From: Apoderus coryli
Taxonomy: Eukaryota > Arthropoda > Insecta > Coleoptera > Attelabidae
Length of the DNA stretch: 64,000 nt
Assembly: GCA_911728435.2 (NCBI GenBank)
Contig: OU452210.1
Span: 2,108,001-2,172,000 of the forward strand
Direction of reading: 5' to 3'
A program made the position numbers and the translations under genes. The stretch's first letter is position 1, and every line of letters begins with the position of its first letter. This document shows positions 52,301-63,039 of this stretch, one piece after another. The notes below the pieces were generated by a model that made no database searches, was not told where the DNA came from, and worked only from the letters and a program-made list of their open reading frames with translations.

Positions 52301-55300
52301 CAGCGATCATGAATCTCAATAACATGCGTCTTCAGTGAGTTGCATCAACCTGTTTGCTGCACACCAAGTGGACATCTGCTGTATGCATGCCCGCACTGTT
52401 CGAGGATCTTCATCTGCGTCATGTCATCCGCATAGAAGAATATCTTAGCATTAGTGACATGTTCAGAGGTCGTTGTTATATAATGAGAAAATTAGAAGGC
52501 CCACAATACTACCCTGCGGAGTACCCAAGTTAACTTTGAACTCCTCCGAAACGCTGTCACAGTTCCTCACCGAAAAATCCCTTGAAAGCTATTAATACTA
52601 CCTCTAATATCCACAGAACTAAGTTTATCGAACACAAAACGAGGCACAATCGTGTCAAAAGCACGAGTAAGGTCAAACAATAAAACAACCACTACCTTAC
52701 TGCTGTCTAGTGCATCATATACATATTGAACAAACTCTACACATGCTGTCTTAGCGGAAAATCCCTTCCGATACCCATGCTGCGACTCGCTAATAGCATT
52801 ATGCCTATCGAGGAAATCCACCGTTCTATGGGCAACGGCCTTCACAACCTTCAAGAATACGCTAAGCATAGATATCGGACGATCGTTTTCGACATTTGAT
52901 CTATCTATCGCCCCTCTTAAAGACCGATACAACAAATGTACCCTCTAAGATAGCTTCATTCACAATCTCGTGAGGATCGCTAATCACTCCATCATCGATC
53001 CTCAATTCCGACACTCCCGTGATGACCGGGCAGTCTCCCTTTAATCGTCTGATCAAACTCCACGCCGCCTTTGTCTTATTTTCAGCAGAATCAATTATGT
53101 TTGAGTCGAATTTGATTTTTTCTTCCCTAATATTTTTCTGAACTGTTCGTTTCAGTTTCCTGCACCTCTCGATCAAGGAAGGCTGTGGGGAATACTTCTT
53201 TAGTGTACACAGCTCAGCTCGTCTATCCTGCAAAACCCTCGAAAAGTGGATCCTATTGGAACTTCTCAATTGTTCTCTCTATCTTTTTGGAATCAACGTC
53301 TCAAAGCAACGCCTAACGGGATAATAGAGTCCATCAAATGCATCATCTGTACTTCCAGCCAATTCTTCAATATTTAAGTGAAGGGTAAAACTGTTAAGGA
53401 AGTCGGCAACCCCCAAAGAAGTGAAGGATCTACAGGTACCCGAAGCCAAAGGAACACCATATTATGCTAAGATACACAGTAAACCTTCTACGCTTCTTTT
53501 AACCCGCATGCCTTTTAGCCACTTTTTTACTGCGCACCATTTGATGCGAATATACGTATTTAGCCCTCCGCACTGACGAACTTGAAATTTTTGGAATTTT
53601 ACCTTTATCGAATCACACTACCGTAAAATGCAAACTTGTTCTTAACATTTCAATATAATCACACTGACGCATTCCTTATAATAGGGGTCACTAACTCGAA
53701 TGCGCATCGTATTTCAACAGAAGTTATAGGCAAGCGAGAGTTGGCGATGGGTACCGCACTTCTTATCAGCCGAATAAAAGACAGAACACATTCGGAAATA
53801 TTGCGTGACTTGCTTGCTCGTCATAAAAATGAAGATAAACTTTGCCCCAATGACATCATCACAACCTGGATACGTGATTTCTAGTCCGAACTGAGATCTG
53901 AGAGCGACGTTTGGAAGAACAGAAAAAGTTCATCGACAGCAGTCGAAAATAAAAAAAAATAATATTTGCCTACGATAAACGAGGCATAATTGCCACAGAT
54001 CGGGTTTCGACCGGTACCTACTACTACAAAAAGTACACTACATATTATATTACGCTCAAAAACCCATAACCTGCATGCAGTATTGTGGCAAATACAGTTG
54101 GGAATAGTTCCGGTACTCGGTTTATTGACTTCAATATCTTACCCAAGCTTAATTATTAGAAGTGGCAGTTGTTTAAATTAACAGAACCACAAGTAAATAG
54201 GAAATGAGCATGGGCATAAAAAACATTTCCAAATTCTTTCGCTCTTAATATGAGCTCATCAGAATATCCAACCACAAATATGGCCCTGCCTTTATGCATA
54301 GTACACCAGCGAAGACATGTAATAATAATAATATTTATTTCACAATTATGTTATAAGAACATAAAAAGAAACACGTCAGAGACACACACAATAAGAAACA
54401 ATCTCAATTTATATGGAAAAATAGTCATCCAGTGAATATGGTTCTAATTCTAACAGTATTTTTCTGGTTTCCCTCTTAAACATTTTTGCACTTGAAAGAC
54501 ATTTAATGTTGTCTGGCAAACCATTGAACAGTTTGATACACATGTAATGTGGGCTACCTTCCAAGAGTGTCAGGCGACGTATCGGATAGTTAATGTTTAC
54601 TGCTCTTGTGTTGTATTGATGGCTTACTCTTGTGTCAAATCTACACTTGTTTTTAAAAAAGAACATTAAACAGTCGTAAATATAAAGCCCATAAACTGTA
54701 ATTATACCCTCTCTTTTAAACACTCCCCTACATGAGCTACCATGTAACATATTTGTGATAATGGCACGGCTCTCTTTTGCGTAACAAAGATGGTTTGAAC
54801 ACTGCTATCTGTGCCCCAAAAAATTAAACCATATCTCAGAATCAATTCGAAGTTTGCAAAATACATGATTTTAAGTGCCTTCTGAGTCATATATCTTCTA
54901 ATCACCCTGATTACATAACTAACCGTGTTTAGGCTTTTTACCAATTTATTTGTATGCGAAGACCAATCTATGTATGCCTAAAAGCTTAGTATTCTCCTGA
55001 AGATCGACGCGACCGCCACCCAACAAGAAAGAAAAATCTTCGGAAATTTTGATTCTCGAATGTTTGGTTCTAAAAACTGTAACATTTGTTTTATCTTCAT
55101 TTAATAGTAACCTATTTTGTGACAGCCACGTCAAAACTCTCTCAAAGAACACATTGGCTTCCCTAAATAATGTCGGCAAGTCACCCGAACCTAGAACCAG
55201 ATTGGTGTCATCAACAAAACTCACAAGGCCCATGTTCTCATTACACAATACAGAACTCAAATCATTCAATAAAATGATGAACAAGAGAGGAACCAGAACA

Positions 55301-55825
55301 CTACCCTGAGCGATGCCGACGTCACTATACTCAACAGTAGAAATATCCAAAACACCATCTTCTCTGTAAATATATATTCTCTCGGCAATAGCACACATCC
55401 CACCGTGATATAACCAATGTTATCACCAAATAAAAAACACCCGAAAAGAGCAAAATGCTAGCATGAAACCATATACGCATAATATGCACTATTTAAAATT
55501 TATCCACAAGAACTTCTGGGAGTTTACCGTCAAAAAAATTGTTGTGAACATCCATTACTGTGAGTAGGTACATATTTTAAATATATAATACATTTTTTTC
55601 GATTAAATAGATAGCATCAACACAGATACACAGGTTGTACTAGCAAATGCACTCTATTTCGACGGGAAATGGAATAGCGCGTTTAATCCGACCAGTACAA
55701 AAATCAAATGTTTTAAATCGCCAAGACTGGATTGTGTTATGACGCCAATGATGAGAATCGACAATAATTTTAATTACAATTACTTTAACAAATTAAGTGC
55801 CCATGTTGTTGAACTTCCATATCAG
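46281..55825 (+). CDS. Secreted serpin, 5' part of gene (serpin gene 2)
   Basis: Spliced CDS: 46281-46323, 46437-46609, 50097-50279, 50805-51018 and 55611-55825, together 828 nt (276 codons). Phases are 1,0,0,1,0, the same plan as serpin 1, showing that the two arose by duplication. Landmarks in order are a signal peptide (MFLVFYYLIFVLIT), a polar N-terminal extension of about 45 residues, TSNVFLSPASIKLTLAMLLE (helix B), INMWVSNITDGVIKDLI (helix F) and VVLANALYFDGKWNSAF (strand 3A), up to VVELPYQ. The s4C block, hinge and reactive loop are not found before 64000. The last donor (GTAAGT) is intact, so the gene probably continues past the right edge. Inhibitory class cannot be judged without the loop. 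Confidence 0.88.
46437..46609 (+). CDS. Serpin 2 exon 2 (N-terminal extension and helix A)
   Basis: Acceptor TTTTGCAG. It reads QNAQVLPLETTDKNKPVIQD, then RFNFFDLELLG before the donor GTATGT. The polar extension is typical of secreted insect serpins. Confidence 0.85.
46648..48284 (-). mobile_element. Tc1-like element in intron 2 of serpin 2
   Basis: The ends read CACTATTGGACAAAAGTAGA and the exact inverse, followed by TA. On the minus strand 47882-47370 encodes a Tc1-type transposase N-terminal half: DSVSKIISRYNERGHLENIP, APRIIAEIPEIEDSPRRVQR, and LFSDETRYKIF (first catalytic Asp). Further on, decayed frames give ALHFIS..DNDPKP near 47240 (second Asp) and NKPSLVNKINGFGE near 47090. The NPIE segment with the catalytic Glu is lost. 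This is the DD34E lineage, distinct from the mariner-like elements elsewhere. Confidence 0.86.
48330..48690 (+). pseudogene. LINE fragment, RT palm end and thumb
   Basis: The + strand at 48335 reads CADDDKICY-like (degraded YADD), and 48510-48640 reads YDYIKDIEMLVRVERRVTRI then SPELTDLLYELR, the thumb region of CR1-like LINEs (usual wording ...VQRRATR...L..L.YE.RL). Stops occur in between. The family differs from the others here. Confidence 0.55.
48700..50090. other. GC-richer unassigned DNA, then intron 2 of serpin 2
   Basis: 48700-49500 is clearly richer in G and C than its surroundings and has open frames on both strands (for example 48628-48843 minus and 49159-49383 minus) without motifs I know. 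It may be part of an LTR or SINE-type element. The rest is ordinary AT-rich intron up to the acceptor TTTTAG at 50096. Confidence 0.35.
50097..50279 (+). CDS. Serpin 2 exon 3 (helix B shutter region)
   Basis: Phase 0, acceptor ATGTTTTAG, donor GTAAGT. It encodes 61 residues with TSNVFLSPASIKLTLAMLLE and GTKGHSAQELIEALRIP, the canonical helix B-helix C/D block of serpins. It is colinear with exon 3 of serpin 1. Confidence 0.93.
50805..51018 (+). CDS. Serpin 2 exon 4 (s2A to helix F)
   Basis: Acceptor TTTTTTAG, donor GTAAGC, ending in phase 1. It encodes GNGIFYSDLISMVPQYEYIV and ANRINMWVSNITDGVIKDLI. The helix F motif IN-WV-N-T-G-I is kept. Confidence 0.92.
51475..53470 (-). mobile_element. 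LINE family G, decayed
   Basis: Minus strand. 53269-52901 is the linker (SLIERCRKLKRTVQKNIREE, WSLIRRLKGDCPVITGVSEL). 52935-52567 is the early RT (DRPISMLSVFLKVVKAVAHR, SQHGYRKGFSAKTACVEFVQ, LLFDLTRAFDTIVPRFVFDK). 51937-51737 is the C-terminus (YNPRNRNSILLQRHTRELYK). The palm with the YADD motif is broken; 52460-52380 reads a degraded FYADDMT. The 3' tail is near 51475 (AGATTACTCTTTATTGTCTC on the + strand). It sits in intron 4 of serpin 2. Confidence 0.75.
53636..53884 (+). pseudogene. Unrecognised open frame
   Basis: The + strand stays open for about 80 codons ending at TAG, with phrases ISTEVIGKRELAMGTALLIS and RDLLARHKNEDKLCPNDIIT. It lies between two LINE fragments. I do not recognise a domain; it may be part of another mobile element. 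Confidence 0.25.
54313..55410 (-). mobile_element. LINE family G/F-like, RT palm to C-terminus
   Basis: Minus strand 55398-54946 encodes VGIAQGSVLVPLLFIILLND and the palm motif VSFVDDTNLVL, where the usual YADD reads FVDD. LLLNEDKTNVTVFRTKHSRI follows. 54944-54702 and 54750-54409 continue with TQKALKIMYFANFELILRYG and ending MFKRETRKILLELEPYSLDD to a stop. The 3' tail is at 54318 (AATAATAATAATATTTATTT on the + strand). Frameshifts and the altered active-site Ala suggest a dead copy. Confidence 0.8.
55611..55825 (+). CDS. Serpin 2 exon 5 (strands 3A, 4C, 3C)
   Basis: Acceptor GATTAAATAG, donor GTAAGT. The phase-1 join makes Asp. It encodes DTQVVLANALYFDGKWNSAF, MTPMMRIDNNFNYN and AHVVELPYQ. 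It is equivalent to exon 5 of serpin 1 and closes at the same residue (LPYQ). Confidence 0.93.
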
Positions 55826-56169
55826 GTAAGTAAATTATTGTAAATAATTTAGGTATCTTTTTTTTAAGTCTATTATACCCCGTCACAGCATTAATAAGTA
55901 CAGCATTCCGACTCCATGTTCGCACTTTGAAAAAAACTGTGACGTAAGATGCCGCCATTTTGGGTTACAAGGCAGGTCCTGACTAAGAATAATTATAGTT
56001 TTTGGTTTCTAACCACATTACTGTATTTTTATTTTTGTAAAAATATTTAAGTACATAATAATATCGCTGTCAATTTCAGAAATATTTGTGGTGTGTCATA
56101 GTGATTGAAAACAACCTTGAGTGGTGTTATCAGTTAAATGTTGACATGATTGGGTGATTTTTAATAACA

Positions 56170-56310
56170 ATAATAATAAACACAACAATAATAAAGATTT
56201 TATTAGTAAAAAAAAGACATTTTTACAAAAGTTGAAGCAGTGCTTCCTAACTTAACCTAAATTTACCTTTTATTTTGTTTGTTGAATTGATATATCTAAT
56301 TTTTTTTTCT
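56170..56310 (-). mobile_element. LINE family A tail, about 140 bp
   Basis: The minus strand reads TTAGGTTAAGTTAGGAAGCA then CTGCTTCAACTTTTGTAAAA ending in CTAATAAAATCTTTATTATT, nearly the same as 4335-4424. It is a very short 5'-truncated copy. Confidence 0.78.
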
Positions 56311-56477
56311 GTAATGGTCGATAATTCGAAAAGCTGAAGTCTCCATGGGTTATTGTTTTTTTTAATATAACAATTTTTTTTTATTTTGTTAAGTTATAGT
56401 AAACGCTTTATTTAATATTTAATATTTTTTAAGTCAATTAGAGTGGCTATTTTTAACTAATATAAAACGTGATAGCC

Positions 56478-56518
56478 CTTATTCACTGTAATCTTCAACG
56501 AAAATGAGTAAAAGTTCG
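56478..56518. repeat. Second copy of the 41-bp block at 20236-20276
   Basis: It shares CTTATTCACT and AAAATGAGTAAAAGTTCG with the copy in serpin 1 intron 2, same orientation. Confidence 0.6.
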
Positions 56519-57649
56519 TACGTATCAGTTGCTCATGGTCACTATTGGAAAAAGTTGTTATTGTCAAAAAAGAATTAAGATTGTCAGATTTTTGATTAGT
56601 TTTCAATTTCTATATTATATTGGTCAGTTAAAATCGTTTCAGTTTTGTATTTAGTTTGGTATTTTTCTTTATTAATAAATCGCGTTTATTTCAATTTTCG
56701 TGGTTCATTATGAATATCGTTGTAGTGAGTTAAACCGGTAGTTTAATTCACAAATTACAACAACAGCAACTTTAAAGGCAAATTTTGGCAAAGACTTCTT
56801 GAAACTTTATAATGATATTGTCAATAAAATAACAACTAGCCACGCGACAACTTGTGTTTATGTTTCACTTGTATTTAGTTTAAAAACATATTAGATACTG
56901 TCATTTCGTAATATAAATTTTACGGTTATACAAATAGTTGTTATAAACGTAAAATTATCTAGTATTTATCTTAATTTTTACTTATTACTCACCTAACAGG
57001 ATCTTTGGGGAAGCGAAAAAAATGTTTAGAGCAAGTGTACCGCTTATTGGGACAACATTTTGCAACACACACATGTCCTCCGTGATTATTCATTGTATGA
57101 ATCCCAAGACACGTTAATAAAAATAAAATCCTTTTAATTCTCACGAACACTATACCACAGATTTAGATTCAAACACAATATTTACTTATCTCGTCACGCC
57201 GACAATGAACTATATATTGAACACAGGAGTGAACTGTATCTATCTACGTCTATGCGATTATTTTGACCTTGTAACCCATAATGGCGGCATGCGCGACGAT
57301 ATGCGCAGGACGGCTTGCAAACGTGAAAGTCAGAATACTGTATTATATATTATACTGTGACCCCGTGTTCAAGAAGTCCGGGTACGTCAAAATAACTTGA
57401 AAACTAAGACTAAGAGAATAAGTGTTTCAGACAAAATTATACGACTCTTTTCGAACTATTACTTTTGAGGTCGAGTCTGTTTTTCTCAAATGGAACCCTG
57501 TATTTTTGACGTCAGAAATTGAAACAACGGTAAATTCTACATACCATATGACTTTGCAAAACTTTCTTTTGACTAATCTGCCAAACTTGGGGTCAAATAC
57601 CAAACAGCATGGTTTAGTAAGCAACTAGTTAGTTGGTTTAGTTTGTCCA

Positions 57650-58113
57650 TGTAGTACCGTCGTTATTGTAAATCACTTTGCTTCATCACAACAACTTATA
57701 GTTGGTCCAACGTTTTAATTTTATTCATAATCAACAATTACACTTACAATAGTTTCGATGATAAATGTTTATATACAATGAGGATTGTTTTACATTTTTT
57801 TCGTGTATTTTCTAACTATATGTTTATTCTAAAAGTGTCTATATTTATATCGTAATATACGTGCTTGGGTCTAGGTCAGTACTTAAAGTTTAACTTTTGC
57901 GTATTATTAATTGTTTGCTAAATATGTGCGATGTTTGGCGTTTTGGATTATATTATTATAAACACACTTATTTATTAATTGTTTTGTATTTCGCGGTTTT
58001 GTTATGTTAAATTAATATGCCAAGTTCGTTTATGTTTTTTATAACATTAATATTACGTATATTTCATAGGGTGAATTCTGGGTTAAGGCAGGGTGCATAC
58101 TGAGTGCATCACA
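57650..58113 (-). repeat. Probable LTR of the gypsy-type relic
   Basis: On the minus strand a purine-rich tract (AAAAGGAGGAGA, 58114-58130) is followed by TGTGATGCACTCAGTATGC, a typical LTR start after a polypurine tract. Further on it contains TGTATATAAAC (about 57765-57776, TATA box) and GAATAAAATT (about 57719-57728, poly-A signal) in the proper order. The outer end is uncertain; TGTAGTACCG at 57649 would give TGT...ACA ends. The partner LTR was not found. Confidence 0.5.
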
Positions 58114-58639
58114 TCTCCTCCTTTTGGGAGAATGTACTTCATTGAATTTCACTGAGGGTCATTATCAGGTCAGGATTTCTTATATACACCTAGAGTACCT
58201 ATTAAACTAATCTAAAAATAATTGAATGCATATCTACAAAAACTTATACTAGTAATGTCTTTATACACTGAACTCTGTTTTTATGTGTTTTTAATAGTAC
58301 AATTTACACTATTTTCATCACTGGTCACAATCACATATTGTCCTTTGTACCATGGGTCGAACTTCGTGCGATTCTCCTTGCTCACCATGGCGAAGTCCCT
58401 TGTTGTACGTTGATCCTTCTTGCTTTCTAGTCATATATCATATTGCGCTTCTCCTTCTCCCTCTGTATGACTTCTCTGACGCGATTCTGTGCTTCTTGAA
58501 GGCGATATCTAACTTCTTGATAGTAGGCCTCTATCTTGTAGACTTCTTCTACCAAAACTAGAAACAAAAAATGTTTATTCCTTTTACCCTTTAACTCTAT
58601 TTTTATGCACTTCATTGTCCTTGTTAGGAAATTTAATCA

Positions 58640-60300
58640 CTAAATTAGAGTTATAATATGAATTTTCTCGGTTTTTTGGTAGATCTTATCTTTATAAAAA
58701 CCATTAATTTTGTGTATAACGTCACATTTTTTATTTAATTTACAATAAGAAATGTGATGATGTGTAAATAAAGCTGAGTTTGCTGTTGTAGTGATTATCA
58801 TTGGTTCAATATTAGGCCTTGAATATTTATACCGTTGACAATCATCACATTTCTTAATAAAGTTTTCAACGTCTATTTTCATTCCTATCCAAAAATAATA
58901 TCTTTTAATATTATTATATAAACGGTTTACACCTGCATGACCTCCTGTCGGAAGTATGTGGAAAACGTTCATTCTTATTTGCCTTGTTTCAATGTCATTA
59001 ACTTTTTGGATGTCTCTTATTACAGAAATTGTTAATGTTACTAGGTACTGTTGTGTAACATGTTTGTTTACATTGCGTAGGTATAGAAATTTTATTGTAT
59101 TTAATAATAAGCGAAAAAATATGTCTCGTAATTAATATTTGCAAAAAATTTATGTAAAAAGTCAGAACCAAGTGTATAATTAAAAATTCATGTATTAAAT
59201 GACTATTGTTTATATTTAATAGAATATTTGCCGATCCCTGCGAAATAATTGACCCATTAATTCGAATTTGTTTTGCATAATCGATTTCCTCATTTTTTGC
59301 GATACAAAGTTTTAAATAAAACGCTGACAAGACGCACGAGTATAAATTAGAAGAGTTAGAATTTTGTTTTTATATTTCAATTTTATAAAATTTAGACCAA
59401 CTGTAATATTTTATTTTGAGTTTCTTTCCTGAACCTATTGGTCTGGAAAAAATGTTAAGCTGTTGATTTCACTGTTTGGTTTATGTCTCTTATTGTCAGT
59501 GCTGTTTCACCATTGGTCATTAAATATGTCCGCCGTGACGAGTTTCCTCTATTTGTACCTCTACCAGAGCCCCTATTAGAACCTCTATTATGACAAGATC
59601 TACTACTGTTTTCTCTAAAAGAACTAGAATTACGTGGAGAATTGTAACAATTCCATCCTCCACGGTTGCTGAAAGTTTTGTTACGATCATTATAATTTTG
59701 ATAATTATGTCTATTCTGAAAATTCCTCATCCTTGGCTCCACAAATTGCCTCACTCAACGTTGAGTAACTCCTGACCTTTATAATAGTGCGTAAATCATA
59801 ATTTTGAAGACCAATTAATTAGTCTCAAAACATCTAAATATTGGGAGTTTCCTTTAGCTTGAGTTATTCTCAAATTAACTAGCAATTCCTCTATGGATTT
59901 GCCATACTCTTCAACTGATTGAAATATCTGTTTAGCGTTATTAAGTTGAGTTGAAAGAGTAGTAGCTATGATCTTTTTATCAAAAAATGTAGTTTTAAAT
60001 CATTAATTAATAGAGCGTTATCTTCATAAGTGGATTTTTGCATGTTCGGACAATGGAGTTTTTAGCACGTATGTAGTTAATCGTTTCTTACCGTTTTCGT
60101 CTAAAAGTGAGTCGTATAATTTCGTTACACTTTCAAAACCATTCATAATAGCCAGTAAGCTAGCTTTTCTGCCATATTTATTTTGTCAATAATATCCAAC
60201 CTACTATTAATTATTGTTCTAATATTATCAATTAATTGGATTGTTTTCGTAACACTTATTTTAATTTCACTTACTACTGTTGGGTCTATTTATTTATATT
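58640..60300 (-). mobile_element. Ty3/gypsy-type LTR retrotransposon relic (gag, protease region, integrase zinc finger)
   Basis: Minus strand, in order: gag relic (60200-59770: SIATTLSTQLNNAKQIFQSV, GKSIEELLVNLRITQAKGNS), gag C-terminus rich in Arg, Gly, Ser and Asn (59754-59455), a protease-region relic (59330-59120: INGSIISQGSANILLNINNS), and the integrase zinc-binding domain (58972-58760: HAGVNRLYNNIKRYYFWIGM, CDDCQRYK; H-C2 of the HHCC finger). Reverse transcriptase, RNase H and the integrase core are deleted. The order fits gypsy-type elements of insects, and the LTR candidate lies beyond at 57650-58113. No envelope gene is seen. Confidence 0.68.
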
Positions 60301-60309
60301 ATTATTCCA

Positions 60310-60860
60310 GTCCATGACTTTATACCAAATTTATTTTAATTATCTAACCAATCAACCAACCAATTTTCCCTGTTAGTTCTGTACGCAGGATCGGCATGTG
60401 ATAACCTTATCCATAAGGTGTGGTTAGGGTTAGGGAATACAACCATTCGGTTTCGACTTAACACTTATTGTATTCTAAAATTAACATATCTACAATTATT
60501 ATGCACAATGAACTCAATATTTACTTAAACTACTTAAATTATTATGCTTACATGTCTAAACATTATTGCTTACTTAAAAAATATAATAAAACAATATTAA
60601 ACTTAAATCTACTATACAGTGTGTACCATTACAAAGGCAAAATTGTTTTTTCTGTCAAAGAAAGTATTCAAAAGGATCACCATTAACATCTTGATAATGT
60701 TTTTAAATATATCCAATATATAGGGTTTAGCTAGAGATGCTGAGGAGGTATATTGGATGAAATTAATGTTACTGTTGACCAACAAAATTCTAAACCTTTT
60801 CGAGTAGGTAAATTTGTGGAGGGCAAAATTAGACATTTAAAGCTACGAATGGGTAATTCA
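60310..60860. other. No gene seen
   Basis: AT-rich DNA. Two TTAGGG units near 60425 and a GATAACCTTATCC palindrome near 60399 are noted without interpretation. Confidence 0.4.
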
Positions 60861-60880
60861 CAGCAAGTTACTGGCATTAT

Positions 60881-63031
60881 TTGATAGGTGACATTAGAGA
60901 AAAATCAAAATGTTTCTCCAAATTTAAAATTAGTAAGTCTCAATACCACTTAAACAGATTTAAAACATTAAGGAGGCAAATAAAAATAAAAATTAAAACC
61001 TGCTACAAGGAATACATTGGCAGAGTTCAGGAGACAATCAAGACTGACCCCAAAGAGCTATTTCGATACATACAAGGCAAGAAGCGTAGGTCGCGTATAC
61101 CCGGAACATTAGTCGATGCGGAGGGGCAAGACATATGTGACCCGCTTGACATTCTTATGGCTTTTGCCACTTTCTTTCAGAGTGTTTACGTGGATTCAAC
61201 TGGGGATGACTGTCTGGAGTCATTTGATGGTATGGACTTGATTTCGGTAGGTTCTTTAAGCGAGGATGATATAATGATGGGACTGAAAAAACTGAAACCG
61301 AAGTTGACTGCGGGGGTGGATGACGTTCCGGCGTTTATAATCAGAGATTGTGCTTATGTTTTTGTGAAGCCTTTAAAAACTATTTTTAATCTTTCACTGA
61401 AATCTGGCGAGTCTCCAAAATTATGGAAGCTCGCAAGAATATGCCCAGTACATAAATCGGGTGATTTGGCCAATATCGCGGACTATCGTCCTATCTCAAT
61501 TCTCTCAAACTTTGCGAAGGTCTTTGAAACGGTATTGCATGAAAAGATCTTCAAACAAATTAAAAATCGTATTATTCCTCAGCAGCACGGCTTTTTCCAG
61601 AATCGTTCCACTGTAACAAACATGGCCACTTTCTTACAAGACATATTTCCCGCTATAGCAGAGGGTTGCCAGGTCGACGCAATCTATACGGATTTTACTA
61701 AGGCCTTCGACAAGATGGATCACTCTATTCTTAAACATAAGATGCGCTGCATCGGTTTCCATGAAGACCTGATCTCCTTTTTCTCATCTTATCTAAGTAC
61801 TAGGCAACAGCATGTCGAGTACAACGGCTACCGTTCTGATTTATTCACGGCAACCAGTGGGGCACCCCAGGGGAGCAATTTGGCGCCTCTATTATTTTCC
61901 ATATTTATAAATGATATTGGTTCTGATATTTCTAGCAATTATTTGCTGTTTGCTGATGATATGAAGTTGTATCGAATTATTTCCAATTCGGATGATTGTT
62001 CATGCTTGCAGAGAGATGCAAATCTTTTGCATCGTTGGTGTATGCAAAATAAACTATATCTGAATGTTAACAAATGCAAAACTATAACTTTCACTAGGCG
62101 TGCTCATCCTATAGTGCATGACTACCGTATGAATGGAAGAATTTTAGATAGGTGTTCAGTGATTAGGGACCTTGGTGTTTTTGTCGACAGCGATTTAAAT
62201 TTTAATCAGCATATCTCTGAAATTACTATGAATGCATTGAGAATGCTGGGTTTTATAATCAGATCCACAAAAAATTTTACTAATACCAAATGTCTCTTAA
62301 CTCTTTATAATTCTATGGTGCGCTCTAGGCTTGAGTATGCTTCTTTGGTCTGGTCACCAATATATGATATGCACATGATTAGAGTTGAGAGTGTTCAGAG
62401 AAAATTTTTGAAAGTCCTGGCATTTAGGATTGATGGCCGTTTTCCACCACGCGGTCTAGATCACCAACTTTTACTGGGCCGATTTGACTTTTGGTCGCTT
62501 TCGAAACGTCGTATCTTTGCATCGCAGGTGTTTCTATTCAAATTAATTAATGGTATTTTGGACTGCCCGCACTTGCTTCAACAGATTGATTTTCATATCC
62601 CGTGCTATCGCTCCAGACATCCTGAACTATTTTATATACCTCAGTTTCGTACTAACTACGAATCGAGAACACCTTTATGGCGTGCCTGCAGTGATTTCAA
62701 TTCTCTGGGAATTGAAAATATTAATTTTTTTGATGTGAAGATCGATACTCGCTCTATCACAACATCTGCGGTCTTAGCTAATTGTTTTTATGGAGCAGTG
62801 TCTGTATGCTGGTCATTGGTTGCGCTCGGTAATGATTCACAACTCACATTGTGCATTTTATGTTATTTCTTTCTTATATATAGTATTAGAGAATATGTTT
62901 TATTATTATATATATATATTTATTATGATCATTGTATAATTTGCTTTTGTATTATATCATGTTTTGTCTTGTAATTGGGTTTTTCGACCTGTTAGACAAT
63001 AAAGTGTATTTATTTATTTATTTATTATAAA
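60881..63031 (+). mobile_element. LINE family B, 5'-truncated, long open RT
   Basis: A single frame stays open from 60881 to 62974. It starts in the endonuclease-RT linker (IGDIREKSKCFSKFKISKSQ) and passes DYRPISILSNFAKVFETVLH, QQHGFFQNRSTVTNMATFLQ, DAIYTDFTKAFDKMDHSILK, SGAPQGSNLAPLLFSIFIND and the catalytic YLLFADDMKLYR. It ends in the thumb and C-terminal block QRKFLKVLAFRIDGRFPPRG. All RT motifs are kept. Near 62740 a frameshift replaces the normal C-terminus. The 3' end (CTGTTAGACAATAAAGTG then TATT repeats) is at about 63031. ORF1 and the endonuclease are missing, so it cannot move alone. It lies in the presumed intron 5 of serpin 2. Confidence 0.88.
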
Positions 63032-63039
63032 GAAGTCAA

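Larger units (their letters stand above)
55878..57364. mobile_element. TIR element of unknown superfamily, with nested LINE tail
   Basis: The left arm (GTCACAGCATTAATAAGTAC...ATGCCGCCATTTTGGGTTAC, to about 55975) is matched by an inverse arm ending at about 57361. The match is imperfect (TCACAGTATAATATATAATAC on the inverse side). The centre is non-coding apart from a short LINE tail at 56170-56310 and the repeat at 56478. The exact ends and target duplication cannot be fixed; a CCC on both sides is suggestive. Confidence 0.6.

Noticed and set aside
57422..57628. Open frames on both strands that might be the missing serpin 2 exon 6
   Set aside because: The frame lacks the expected GGxxAMxxLP block and splice sites in phase. 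ACCCTGTA nearby suggests a transposon arm.
60419..60436. TTAGGG repeats as telomeric DNA
   Set aside because: Only two units are present, and the insect telomere unit is TTAGG; no array follows.
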